A stretch of DNA of 64,000 nt from Pachyseris speciosa (lineage: Eukaryota > Cnidaria > Anthozoa > Scleractinia > Pachyseridae), in assembly GCA_016490735.1 (NCBI GenBank), contig JAEMWC010001377.1:96001-160000 (forward strand), written 5' to 3'. Below, one piece after another: positions 45,340-55,747 of the stretch; within the stretch, counting starts at the first letter, position 1, and the number at the start of each line of letters is the position of its first letter. The position numbers and the translations under genes were made by a program. Below the pieces are notes generated by a model. It saw nothing but the letters and a program-made list of their open reading frames with translations, was not told the DNA's origin and searched no databases.

Positions 45340-46543
45340 TTATAGGGACTTCCAGTCATTGGTGTGGTATTCTGCTTTAACACCATCACCTCGAACAAAT
45401 GTGAAGATGACCAGCAAGTCATTTTCAATGTGGCCCTCTAAGAGTTTATCCCCAACATAAAAAAATTCCTTCACAGCCTTTTTCTCGTGTAACCAAAATT
45501 GCACTGTTCCTGGAGTAACATAGCAAAAGTCACCATTGATATTTTGGATTCTTTCAAACCACTTGTCCCCAAGTAGGTCACACAGGTCAAAGTTATTGTC
45601 CACACAATGGACATCATGCCCTCTCAACTTCTTCACCACTCCAATATTTTGTAAATATTTGTGATAAATATCCAACTCGATGCGCTCTTCGATTCTGACA
45701 CCTGGTGACTCTCTTTTAGTGGAGAATAAAGCAAACTTTATTTCTTTGCTAAGATGGCTGAACAATGCAGAAGCCCTGTCAGGCAGAGAATCTTCACTTG
45801 GCATAAATCGTGGTAGCAAGCGGCCAAGATCTGATTTCTCACTATTAACAAAGCTGTCTGCATTCCTCCATTCATCAAAATCCTCGGAATATCCAACAAA
45901 GTGAATCTTTACTCGATTTGAGCTTTTGTCTCGGTCAATAATCTGCAAAATAAAATATGTTCATACTTATAGAACCTGATTTGGTAGTCGCTTAAGAGAT
46001 ATTTTTCAGTACTCGTCTGTGTAATATATTTGGTAGTCTTTTCTAGCAAACCTTCCCTTTAAAGTAACATTTTAAACGATGAAATTGCACTAGATTAACT
46101 TGCTAACGAACTTACAATAATTATATCCCAAAGATGATTTGCACAAATTTAATGAAAGGGTTACTTTAAAAGTCAACTTTTAATTCTAGTAAAGATATAA
46201 GCTTAAGTTCCTCGTACGCTCCATGGAGTTTGAAATTATGCTAAATATAAATTCCCTCAATTTCTTAATTAAGCTTAATATACAGAAGGCTTTCAGGGTA
46301 AGCCGAAAATAATATTTTGATTCGACGAGCTTACATGCAAAATAGCAGCTAGAGTGTGTCGGTTTTGTTTATATTTACACGATTGTAGTCAAAAAGCTCT
46401 GTACGTACCTCGATCGGATAGAGCTTCTCTTGATCCACCTTTTCTGGGATTTTTGGACGTATCTTCTCAGCTTTGAGACGAACACCGCGCTCAAGATTGC
46501 GATAAAATCCTTCTTCTCGACGAGCACGTTTTCGAGTAGCCAT
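45340..46543 (-). CDS. Chromo-barrel domain protein, two exons, convergent with the RAG1-like gene
   Basis: Exon 1 is 46,543-46,409 (ATG at 46,541-46,543, donor ATCGAG|GTACGT). Exon 2 is 45,942-45,340 (acceptor ATTTTGCAG). Together they encode 245 residues in one frame. Residues 1-38 are strongly basic (MATRKRARREE), a plausible nuclear signal. Residues 39-80 read LYPIEIIDRDKSSNRVKIHF then VGYSEDFDEWRNADSF. That matches chromo-barrel/Tudor-knot domains of the MOF, MSL3 and MRG15 type, which bind methylated histone tails or nucleic acid. The C-terminal 120 residues (DKWFERIQNINGDFCYVTPG, FWLHEKKAVKEFFYVGD) form a second compact, unrecognised region. The 466-bp intron is AT-rich. It is probably a nuclear chromatin-binding protein. 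Its partnership with the neighbouring gene is inference from arrangement. Confidence 0.75.
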
Positions 46544-46791
46544 AATTATTTGGCGGGTATTCGATGGATTTTCCCGGAGCGCTCTCGTTCAAACTGCGCA
46601 GGAGCAGTAGCATCTTGTAATACTGCGCATGTCGGTAGTATTTGTCTGGCGTAAGGGGGGAATTTTTTGGAATGCAACATTTGATTTCATTTGATTTATT
46701 TAGAGTTGATTTCATTTAGTCTCCCCAATTAGTAGAACATCTGTGCTCGGCTAAATACATTTGAGACTTAAATAAAGTGATTATTATTATT

Positions 46792-46823
<32 letters not shown>

Positions 46824-46859
46824 TATTATTATTATTATTATTGTAGTCGTTGTAGTCGA
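46544..46859. other. Upstream of the chromo-barrel gene; ATT/ATC microsatellite
   Basis: A mixed (ATT)n(ATC)n tract lies at about 46,780-46,842, ending against the right direct repeat. Sequence near 46,555-46,640 is GC-richer and may be the promoter. I compared it with 41,620-42,230 for inverted ends and saw none. Confidence 0.45.
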
Positions 46860-47223
46860 TGGCAACCATAGTGACATCCTCGCGTTCAATTTTTCGTTTT
46901 GTCTTTTCGTTGTATGAAAAACGATTCAAATAGCTACTACCGTCTTTCTTTATAGTCTATTTTGATATGTTGCTTGTGTTTTATAATGCAAGACTGCCGA
47001 AAAACAAAATTTTCGGGAAGGTGTTGTAATGTTGTAAGTGCGTGGCGTTTTGACAGACCGCTAACGGTGAAATTTAGTACTACCGCGAGTATGAATCTCT
47101 GCTTTGTTGTAAAAGGAATACCAAAACCATTTCGGAAACTGAAAACTTGATGTCTGTAGCTGGGTAAATTATTTTATCCGATTAATGGAAGCGAAGATAT
47201 TAATTTTCACGGCTTAAGTAAAA
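46860..47223 (+). repeat. Right ~370-bp direct repeat flanking the two-gene block
   Basis: It matches 41,242-41,614 in direct orientation, from TGGCAACCATAGTGACATCC to ATTAATTTTCACGGC. It carries a piece of open frame on both copies that shares no known domain. Confidence 0.8.
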
Positions 47224-47609
47224 ATTCGCAGACCGCCGCAGCAGCGGGGCCACATGTTTCCATATGTCTGCAACGTATTTTCCTGACGTTAAATGCGATG
47301 TTCGAACATTATTTTACTGCAGTTTGAAGCTTGAGACATGTTCTATTTGAAAATATGAATGAATCTTTTTAAACATGAAATGAAAACACGACAAACGCTT
47401 ACGCGGTTCAGATCTGAACTCTTGACAGTCCAGCGGACTAACTCCAATATGAAAGAGAGTGTGGTTGCCTAAAAAATTCATAACTGGAGTTTTATTTCTG
47501 CTTTTACAGTGATTTTGGTCTCTTCGGAAAGCCACAGGGTATAGTATTTGAATTGCCGAAAGACCGTTCATGAAAACTCTAAATGAAGATCACAATTTGT
47601 TTCGCGTTA
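47224..47609. other. No recognisable feature
   Basis: No gene or repeat was recognised. One 85-codon minus frame without motif is present. Confidence 0.4.
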
Positions 47610-47615
47610 GTTAAT

Positions 47616-48062
47616 CAGGGGCACCCAACGAGCCAAATCAAGCAAAAGCTGTAGAAAGGCATTTTTAAGTACCTTATGGTGTTTGAATTCTGTTTAAAGC
47701 GATTTTTTCATAAGCTAAAATAAGTTCATCCGTTCGGATTCCCTAGCTGAAATTTTAATTGCCCGAAAATGTTAGGGAACAAAATCTTCCTTTGAGAAAA
47801 TGCAAGTTGAAATGAACTTTCCACGAACTTTTTAGGGAACTATTTTCTTTCCGAAAATGCTAGCTGACGTTTTTGACTGCCAAAAACAGTTATTATGACC
47901 TTTCCGAAAACCTCAGGGGCTAGGGTTTCCCAATTTCGAATCTTTAAGGCTACGTTTTAGTTACGAAAATCCGAGTGCACTCTTAAATCGACGCCGAAAG
48001 TGCAAGGCGAATTACCCTCCACCGAACAGATATCTACCGAAACTTGTCGTTGGGTGCCCCTG
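47616..48062. mobile_element. 447-bp MITE with 6-bp target duplication
   Basis: The ends are CAGGGGCACCCAACGA and its exact complement, flanked by GTTAAT on both sides (47,610-47,615 and 48,063-48,068). A truncated second copy is at 37,462. No coding capacity. Confidence 0.88.
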
Positions 48063-48104
48063 GTTAATTAAGAACGTGATGAGGTGTTCGCTGGCGTCGA
48101 CAAA

Positions 48105-48175
48105 ACCCGGATCGGATCGGATCGAATCACGGATCAGATCACGGATCGGATCACGGACCGGATCACGGATGGGAT
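48105..48175 (+). repeat. Short GGATCACGGATC tandem repeat
   Basis: About six units of GGATC(A/G)(C/A)GGATC variants form a GATC-dense tract. Confidence 0.7.
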
Positions 48176-49049
48176 AAGAAAGTAATAATAATAAAAAAAA
48201 GTATATTAAAATGAACAGTGGAGAAATGTTGACATACTGTGGCATATTGCGTGATATATTGGAGCTCAGGCACCACTGAAAGTGATTTCTCACCATGGAA
48301 AGTGATTTCCCGACATGTAGTCACCTTTACGGCTGTCGCCATGCATGGACGAAAGCAAGGGGAAGGAGGAAAGTACGCATTATTTTATCATTCAGTTATT
48401 ATTTCTTTCTTAATATTATCTCACGTGTTACTTTTTCTATATTTGATATTATTTTAGCAAGGGGAAAAACGAGATGGGGAGTAACGTTTTTTATATGTGA
48501 CAATTAAAGTGTAGTGTACGAGAGCGATTTATTTAGTTAAATCCATGTTGGCTTCTTGTATGAACTCGCTCAGCTCCTCTTTACCTAAACACACGCCAAA
48601 CGATTTAAATTCCACGATTATATGGAACTCAGTGATGAACTTTATTTATTTACTTATTTATTTATTTAGTTACTTCCATTTAGTGAAAATGACATTACCA
48701 AAAAAAATATACATATATTCACTAAATGAGGGACTAACGTACGGACTCGAAGTCCCAGCGAGGTCAGCCCCCACTTAGAGATCACACAAGAATTTTGCCC
48801 GTCTAGTGTGAAATCATAACGTATCTTTCGTATTGTAATATTATAATAATCTTTACAAACCACTTGGCTCTTTTAATAATTTTATACTATAACCACTGTG
48901 ACCAAAGCTATGCACGTTGATATATTATTTTATATGGAAAGCGACCGGTGTGCGACAAACGCAGATTGCAGACTGCAGACTTGCCGACTGGCAGACTTAT
49001 AGACACGTTCGACCAATATTTGACCAATATGTGGTATAGGTGATCGGGG
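48176..49049. other. No recognisable gene
   Basis: A (TTTA)n tract lies near 48,640-48,672. Only short frames are present. Confidence 0.45.
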
Positions 49050-49074
49050 TGATTAGTGAGCCGCTGAGGGTTTG

Positions 49075-49265
49075 AAACGCTGGACCCTGTTTAGGACAAA
49101 AAACCTCCTATAAAAACATACCCTGTTGAGGACAACGACCTCAATTTTATTACGCTGTTTAGGACAAAGGATAAAATGCCCGCCTTGGGAGAGATAGCAT
49201 GAAATAAAAACCCCGTTTAGGACAAAGAGGTAAAAAAACATACCCTGACCAGCGGCACATTCCTG
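49075..49265 (-). repeat. Degenerate tandem CCTGTTTAGGACAAA units
   Basis: Four imperfect copies of (ACC)CTGTT(T/G)AGGACAA with spacers of 30-60 bp are present. The region is continuously open on the minus strand by composition. It looks like part of a dispersed low-copy repeat. Confidence 0.6.
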
Positions 49266-50362
49266 TAAAGGCCATATAAGGCGATGACCCCCGGGATAAG
49301 AACTGGCCTTCTCTAGATCTCTTATTGTTTTTTCAGCATTCCCTCTTTTAACATTTTTTTTTTTCAAAATATAACTTAAAGAGTTTTCTATTGAAAGAGA
49401 AAAATGCGATAAAGCTATGGATAAAGAATTTTGACTGTCTTGATTGCTTTGTTGGACTTCTGCTCACCCACAGCCCTGAAGCGAACCTCTATGCTTGAAA
49501 AATGACATTTTTCTTAAACCTTTTGTAACTATCAGTTCGTTGAAATTTTTTCTCTTATGTTAGATGCCGCCTTATTCTTATGACCAATCGTTGAGCCATA
49601 AGAGGATGAACAAAAAAATCGCCAACATGTTCACAAGGCAATCAATGTAAACGTACTTTTTATTTGTCAAATATTTTCTATTCTGTGACTGAAATAAGCT
49701 CAACTAGCCTAGCTTGTAATGGTTTTTCCTTAGTCGACTTTAAAACTGTAAAAAAAAAAAAAAAAAAATGAGCATCTAGAGCTTCCTTATTTACAAATTT
49801 TACAAGTAATGGGATATGTAACAATCTCAATACTCCCATCTACAAGCTATAAACCGCGAGATAGAGTAGAGCTCCTTACCTGCCTCTTATAACCACCTAT
49901 TTATTACCTCTTATTACCACCTACTTAACACCTCTCATTCGTTTTTCATTTCATAGCAAACAACTTCAACTAATCGATAAGGGTGATTATATTTAGATGA
50001 GGACTGATTAAGTTCTACTGGCAAGAAAACCAAGCTCACCTGTAACACAACATTCTATCGCGAAATTATGTATTGACTAATATCAAAAGTACAGCGGACG
50101 TTTAAGCTGTCATGTACGCTGAGCACGAATACTTTCAATATGGCGGCCAATGTCCACTTCGGAGTAGCCTGCATAGCAGGCGTATTTTCTGGCGGGCACG
50201 TGCTAAATATTCCGATCGTGTGTTGAAGGCGCCATATTGGATTGGTAAGGTCGAGGAAAGCCTGGAGCTAGTAAAATAACGGCCTATGGAGGTGGTAGTG
50301 ATAGTGACAAACTAGTGATCCACTCCCCGCTGACAGATTTCTGCGCTCCAGGCTTTTCTCGA
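49266..50362. other. No recognisable gene; poly-A run
   Basis: An uninterrupted A-run of about 19 ends at 49,768, possibly the tail of an old retroposed sequence. No source was identified. Confidence 0.45.
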
Positions 50363-50610
50363 CAATGTTCAGGTCAGGAAAATTCCCGATGGGGATAGGG
50401 GGGGGGGGGGGAAGGTACTCCCTTATGTGGACTACACAGGTATGTGCGGGCTCAAAGGGTATGGTGTTTTAGCCGGTTTGAAAACAGACGAAAAATGTCT
50501 TTTAGCCTGTCTGAAATAGGGTATCGGTTTTGACTATACAATGTGCGGGCTCAAAGGGTATGGTTTTTTAGCCGGTTTAAGTCTAAAAAAGGATATCGGT
50601 TTTGACCATG
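50363..50610 (+). repeat. G-run / 'CTGAAATAGGGTAT' dispersed repeat, copy 1
   Basis: GTTCAGGTC.GGAAAATTCCCG, then a G-run of 14, TACTCCCTTATGTGGACTAC and GTATGTGCGGGCTCAAAGGG with GTCTGAAATAGGGTATCGG. The same order occurs at 53,446-53,870 and 57,912-58,330. The internal GTATGTGCGGGCTCAAAGGG segment is itself repeated in this copy (about 50,435 and 50,540). Confidence 0.8.
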
Positions 50611-50612
50611 TT

Positions 50613-50960
50613 GGTTTTGACCATGATGTAAGCACCGAATATGAGGGAGAAAGCACCAAACAAAGTTAGAATCAAATATAATGAAGAAAGCACCGAATAT
50701 GATGAAGTGAGCACTGAATATAATGGAGAAACCACCGAATATAACGAAGTAAGCACCGAATATAATGGAGAAACCACCGAATATCATGGCAAAGTAAGCA
50801 CCGAATATAATGGTGTTTGAACCGAATATAATGAAGAAAGCACCGAATATAATAGAATAAGCACCGAATATAGAGACAACAGCACCGAATATAATGAGAT
50901 AAGCACCCAGTATAATAGCATAAGTACTGAATATAATGACATAACCACCCAATGTAACAG
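50613..50960. repeat. 21-bp tandem repeat encoding a seven-residue peptide
   Basis: About 15 units of AGCACCGAATATAATGAAGAA. On the plus strand each reads S-T-E-Y-N-(E/G/R)-x, interrupted by stops. On the minus strand 133 codons are open and read repeating IIFGAYF. Unit length stays a multiple of three almost throughout, but no start context, splice site or flanking coding sequence supports a gene. Confidence 0.7.
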
Positions 50961-51930
50961 AAAAAAAGTATCATAAGACAGTTATGGCTTTCCATACTAA
51001 ATCACAACTTAGAAGAAAGAAAAGTATTAATGGAAATTAAATGGCTGATTAATACAGACAACCTTTGTTGAAACTTTTACCGGAAGTAGCCTGCTTAGTC
51101 ATCTTCTCGTAAGTTTTTCCTTAGTAAAAGAGCCTTAACCTTAGTAGGAACCACAGTAGGAAAATTGATGTCTACCTTATGGTTTGCAAATATATGTTTC
51201 CTTTGATAATTTACTTTGGCATCATTGATTGTTTGTTGAATCTGCGATTGGCGTCTAAAAAACTCTCTTAATAAGGAATTAAGACTTTGACCGGAAGTGC
51301 ATAGTAGGTAACTTCTCTTTAAGTGTTTCGTAGTAAAAAAGCCTCAACCTTAGTGTTTTTTTTTCTTGATATTACTAAACTAAGGGTTGAAATTTGCAGG
51401 AATACTAAGACTTGACGATATAAAACATGGGCATGGAAAATATACCATCTGAAAAACAGGCCATTTCCGGTTGCTCCCAATAATTATACTTCAAATAGGA
51501 CCAAGTTGTGATAACAGCCACAGCCTAACGAAACATTCCCATGAGCCAATGTTCTTACCCATAGAAGCCTAAGGATAGGAAATTACAAATATGGTTTTAG
51601 TTTTGTTTGAACTTAATTGTACGTTGCTAAAAGGGAGATTGAAAAGTGGCCAAAATTGCATTGAAAATCAGCCTCTCCAGACCCCTGAGAGGCTGATATC
51701 CAGAACTCGGCTAAAAATGTGTCGTTGAAGCTGAAACTTTGGTATGTTACATAAGTCCACACTGACTTTGTGTACCAATTTCAAGCGAAATCGGCCGACC
51801 TTCATTTCCAAGTCTGCCCCGGTCTCTCAGGTAGAAGCTCTAAATGCTTCATTACGATTTCTTTCTGCACATCCTTTAATAGCCACTTAGTTACAAGCAT
51901 AACATTGCAAATATTAATTTTAAGGGGTAA
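50961..51930. other. No recognisable gene
   Basis: Two loosely similar stretches (GGAAGTAGCCTGCTTAG near 51,080; GGAAGTGCATAGTAGGTAAC near 51,292, each followed by TTTAGT/CGTAGTAAA) suggest an old internal duplication. Confidence 0.4.
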
Positions 51931-52174
51931 AGGGAAGGGGGAGATGGGGGGCGGGGGGGGGGTGATGGGAACAGGTAACGCTTTCCTTCTCTCCTCGCCA
52001 CCCGGGGGTTTATATACAGAATATGGAGCTACGATATCAGTGGTAACATGGTAACGTGAAAAACAGGACTAAATTAATAGAATGAAAAGCGCTCGTTGAT
52101 ACCGTGGGCCGATTTGAAAGATTAGTTTTTGCTAGAGATTTTTACGGCTTTTCATGGTACCTTGATACCTTGTT
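51931..52174 (+). repeat. Duplicated block, copy 1
   Basis: A G-run followed by ATATACAGAATATGGAGCTA, GTGGTAACATGGTA and GGGCCGATTTGAAAGAT matches 55,500-55,650. A roughly 45-bp insertion or deletion differs between the copies. Confidence 0.65.
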
Positions 52175-52290
52175 TCGGTAGATTTAATGGGTAATGGCCG
52201 CTACCTTGTGGCGTTAGTGCCCTTAGAGTGGCTTCAGCTTACTTGATCACATCAATTTCCCGGAAGTATCCTTGTCACTCCAGCCACATC
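52175..52290 (+). repeat. Direct repeat upstream of the ribozyme
   Basis: GTTTCGGTAGATTTAATGGG, GGCCGCTACCTTGTGGCGTT and GAGTGGCTTCAGCTTACTT match 52,432-52,545 in the same orientation. The spacing of about 257 bp suggests that a monomer spans one repeat plus the ribozyme. Confidence 0.8.
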
Positions 52291-52339
52291 CCACAGGCTT
52301 TACGTTTTCATTGCTTGTTTTATTGATACGTGGGTATTT

Positions 52340-52420
52340 GAGCCTGAGCATTAGCTATGCCATGCTGACGAGGCCTAACAAGGCCGAAACAGCTGTCCAT
52401 GGCTGCTAATGCTTGGGCTC
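52340..52420 (+). ncRNA. Hammerhead self-cleaving ribozyme (type I)
   Basis: All conserved parts are present in order: CTGACGA (52,365-52,371), stem II GGCC/GGCC (52,372-52,375 and 52,382-52,385), GAAA (52,386-52,389), a minimal stem III (ACA..TGT, 52,389-52,396) and the cleavage triplet GTC ending at 52,397. Stem I pairs GCCATG (52,359-52,364) with CATGGC (52,398-52,403). After a small internal loop it pairs GAGCCTGAGCATTAGC with GCTAATGCTTGGGCTC. A short stem III and long stem I is the type I form found in Penelope-like elements, SINE-like repeats and metazoan retrozymes. Predicted cleavage is between 52,397 and 52,398. No protein is encoded. Confidence 0.92.
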
Positions 52421-52431
52421 AATCTTTGTTT

Positions 52432-52545
52432 TGGTAGATTTAAGGGGTAATGCCCGCTACCTTGTGGCCTTAGTGCCTTTTGAGTGGCTTCAGCTTACTT
52501 TTTTTTACATTAATTTGTGAAGTATCCTTCGGTAACAGTAACATG
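52432..52545 (+). repeat. Direct repeat downstream of the ribozyme
   Basis: It matches 52,175-52,290 (GGTAGATTTAAGGGGTAATG, CCGCTACCTTGTGGCCTTAG, GTGGCTTCAGCTTACTT). It breaks off before a second ribozyme, so the array is an incomplete dimer. Confidence 0.8.
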
Positions 52546-52971
52546 ACTCAGATACGGTCAAATCACTCATAAGTGGACACTCTCAGGACAGGGTGGAACT
52601 GCGCGCTGACTTAAAGTACCGTGGGGGGAGGGGGGTGGGGTTTGTCAGTCAATGAGTACTGTTAGCATTTGTAAGTCCACGATGCATGAACAAACAACAC
52701 TGCGAGGAAACGTTTGTAACCATTAGTGCCGGTAACAATTGAGAAACTGTTCACCGTCGGTAAATGAAGCAAAATATCGATAGATTTGAACTATAAACGG
52801 AGTCAGTAGAACTGTCATGTGAGCTCCACTTTTAGGACGTGTATGGAGCTTCAAACTAATATCTGTTTCATCTTGTCCATACTAAAACATTGTACAAAAG
52901 AGGTTATAAATAATAAAAACAAACAAGAAAATGTTCTGATACTGCAATGGACTTAGAGCCGTTGGTTTGTC

Positions 52972-53075
52972 AATGTCAACTTTCCTGCGATGTTTGTTAA
53001 AACAGTCATTAAGTCGTCGTTTAGTTTCTCCTATGGCTCTAAACCAGTGTGGTTGAGATAACGCTAAAGCTGATG
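52972..53075 (-). pseudogene. GIY-YIG endonuclease remnant (Penelope-like), copy 1
   Basis: The minus strand reads LSQPHWFRAIGETKRRLNDC then FNKHRRKVDID. This resembles the IGETKRRLxDRFxEHRR core of the GIY-YIG nuclease at the C-terminus of Penelope-like elements. Only this short piece survives. Confidence 0.65.
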
Positions 53076-53445
53076 ACGCTATAGGATTTAATCTGCAAGT
53101 TGAATTAATTGATGGGTAAAAATAATGTCCCCCTCTCCCTAGTTCAAACTAGACTTTTATATAAGTACTCCTTGATCCTAACGTGCGATATGATATCAAA
53201 ATTGTTAGATGAGATCAAGAGACCGTTATTCCCAGAATGAATTTTGATTACCGTTATCCGTTCTTTGTTCTCCAAGAAAATTAAGCCATGAAAGCAGCGG
53301 CGACGAGCGGCAGATCTGCGCGGCTCAAATTTGTTTGAGGATAAGGAATTCAAACCTCACGAGCCTGCCCAAAGCGAAATTGATTACCTACAATCTATAT
53401 AAACACAATTATTTAACCCCAGGTTTTTAGCATACCCCGTTATTA

Positions 53446-53870
53446 CAATGTTCAGGTCTGGAAAATTCCCGGTGAGGTGGGAGGGGGGGGGGGGGGTACT
53501 CCCTTATGTGGACTACACAGGTATGTGCGGGCTCAAAGGGTATGGTGTTTTAGCCGGTTGAAAATAGATGAAAAAAGTTTTTTAGCCTGTCTGAAATAGG
53601 GTATCGGTTTTGACCATTTTGGTCTGAAATAGGGTATGGTTTGTGCACTCTAGTCTTGAATTGGGTATGTTTTTAGAAGAAGCTACTTCATCATAAGGCG
53701 AGAAGACCACCAACAAGCGTCATTATCAAATTATGTTTACGCCAACCGTGTACGTGAAATAGATCTGAAATAGGTCGGAAAAAAAAGGTATCGAATTTTT
53801 GATCTGGTCTGAAATAGGGTAGGGAAAATCGCAGATTCTGGTCTGAAATAGGGTAGGGGTTTCAAGAAGG
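53446..53870 (+). repeat. G-run / 'CTGAAATAGGGTAT' dispersed repeat, copy 2
   Basis: It has the same head (G-run, TACTCCCTTATGTGGACTAC) as at 50,363, followed by five or more spaced TCTGAAATAGGGTA units. It is embedded in the 1.6-kb duplicated block. Confidence 0.8.
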
Positions 53871-54330
53871 GGGCCGCACACACCCACCCAATTTTTCTTG
53901 GAGTAACCACTGGGGAAAATATCCAACCCTCCAAAGTTACATATATACTTGACCTCGGTCAATTCTGAGCTCTTGCATAAGAATATTCTTCGTGACAAAA
54001 CTAACCTTTCTCAAGTGGCCTGTCTGTTATGAGTTCAGTATCGCAGCCACTAATCCACTATATTGCAGGCAGGCACACAGCTATAAGGAATTTATAGCTC
54101 AATAAACAGAAAAAGAATTGCAAAGTCTGAAACCTTGTCTGATTGTCTGGCTTTGAAATTTGCCTTTTTGTGTGAGTTACATGTAAAGGGCTTGTTTGCA
54201 CGCCCAGACGGGTTGTAAAATCTGCTGTTAATTAATGTGGATATTTTATGGGATTAAAATATTCAGACTAACAATGTTCAGTGGATCAATATGATGTGTA
54301 GCTTTTCTAGTAAATATTTGGAATAGATTA

Positions 54331-55499
54331 ACCATAATCACCATAATCACCATGTAATTAATTTAAAATTATTTGACTTCGAAAAACACGTGTTTCGGAC
54401 CGTGTAGTAATGCTATCAGAAGAGACTCAGAAGAACTGGACCAAAACTCTTGTTCGGCTATTTTATGAGTCACTCGGGTATCCGTTTTGAGTCATTCATA
54501 ATCGCACTTTCCAGCTAACAAATTTTGATATCTACCATGGGATAAGTATACAAATTCTCCTTAGAACTGGTGTAGTTGTAGCTTATCTCAAGGACAATGC
54601 ATGATCCAAAAAAATACTATCAACGTAAGTGTCACGTGCATGTATTATATATAACTACGTTTTACGTACCTCTCTGATTTTTCCTTTTCCCGAGGAGTGG
54701 CGACATCAATGCAAATCGTTTTATCTTTCCAGTAGCTGCAAGCTGTCAAACACATTGTGGAATCGCGGCCTAAATAAAGCCGGCTTGCGAACAACTACGA
54801 GTCAAAACCTAAGCTAAGTTTGTTGACTGCAAACCGCAGGACCGGCTTCCTTTTAACACCACTCAGTTTGCAGTTATTAAATTCACGTCCACACTCGCAC
54901 GAAACGGTTACCAGTATCATATCAATATGTTGAAATAAATGGAACATCGTGCTCTCTGATCAAAGTTCGAGTCTAAAATGAACTTAGGGCGTGATGTTTT
55001 GAATTACATGTGACAATAACCATCACTGAATACAGCACTGAATAATACGCTACCTACGAAACAATGCAATGCATTCTTCGTAAAGAAACAACGCTGTCAT
55101 CGTTACTGGAGGAAGAAAGAATTGGCTGTGTACATCAAAATCCTTTCATATCATCTCAGCGGAACAAATGGATTTTACTGGTTATAGCAGTTAGTTTAAC
55201 TTTTTTTTCTCTCTGTTGCTGATATTTTTTTTTTTCTTCCGTTCTTGTTGAGTAAGCTGTTGACATAAGTCTGACATAAAACAAATTATCGAAAACCGCA
55301 ACTGAAAGCAAACGTCACTCACTGTGAAAAGCGTGATCTAATTCAACACACTACTTTAAATAAAATTAAAAAAAATTAAGGAGAAACTATCGATTTCATT
55401 TTTAACTTAATAAAAATGTTCAGTCCGGTCATTTCCTCTTGGTCCGGTACATGGAAATGTTGTATTTAGCTTTATATTTTTCTGAAACTGTTTAATGCT
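54331..55499. other. No recognisable gene
   Basis: AT-rich sequence with short frames only, ending in a poly-C run (about 55,501-55,516). Confidence 0.45.
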
Positions 55500-55700
55500 C
55501 CCCCCCCCCCCCCCCGTCCCACCCCAGGGGATTTAAATATACAGAATATGGAGCTACGCTATGGGTGGTAACATGGTACCGTGGGCCGATTTGAAAGATA
55601 AGTTTTTGCTCGAGATTTTTACCGCTTTCCGTGGTACCTTGATGCAGGGAAAGGCAGAGATCGACATTTCCCTACATCAAGGTACCACGGAAAGCCAACA
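55500..55700 (+). repeat. Duplicated block, copy 2, with a 29-bp-arm hairpin
   Basis: It is homologous to 51,931-52,174. Bases 55,624-55,652 and 55,667-55,695 are inverted copies (GCTTTCCGTGGTACCTTGAT..) with one mismatch and a 14-bp loop. The left arm is part of the duplicated sequence. The right arm is specific to this copy. Confidence 0.7.
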
Positions 55701-55747
55701 ATGGACATTTTTCTTTGATCTGAGTAGCACGCTCAACCTCGCTTTAC

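Larger units (their letters stand above)
52716..54330 (+). repeat. 1.6-kb duplicated block, copy 1
   Basis: It is collinear with 57,177-58,796 at high identity (mid to high nineties by eye), from GAGAAACTGT.CACCG to TTTGGAATAGATTAACC. The block contains a GIY-YIG remnant, a G-run, and copy 2 of the CTGAAATAGGGTA repeat. Confidence 0.85.

Noticed and set aside
41614..46859. Terminal inverted repeats for a RAG-type transposon around the two-gene block
   Set aside because: The flanks were compared in inverse orientation by eye and no inverted similarity was found. Only direct repeats are present.
50551..50952. 133-codon minus-strand IIFGAYF repeat protein
   Set aside because: It is produced by the 21-bp minisatellite with no start context or flanking coding sequence. 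Kept as a repeat only.
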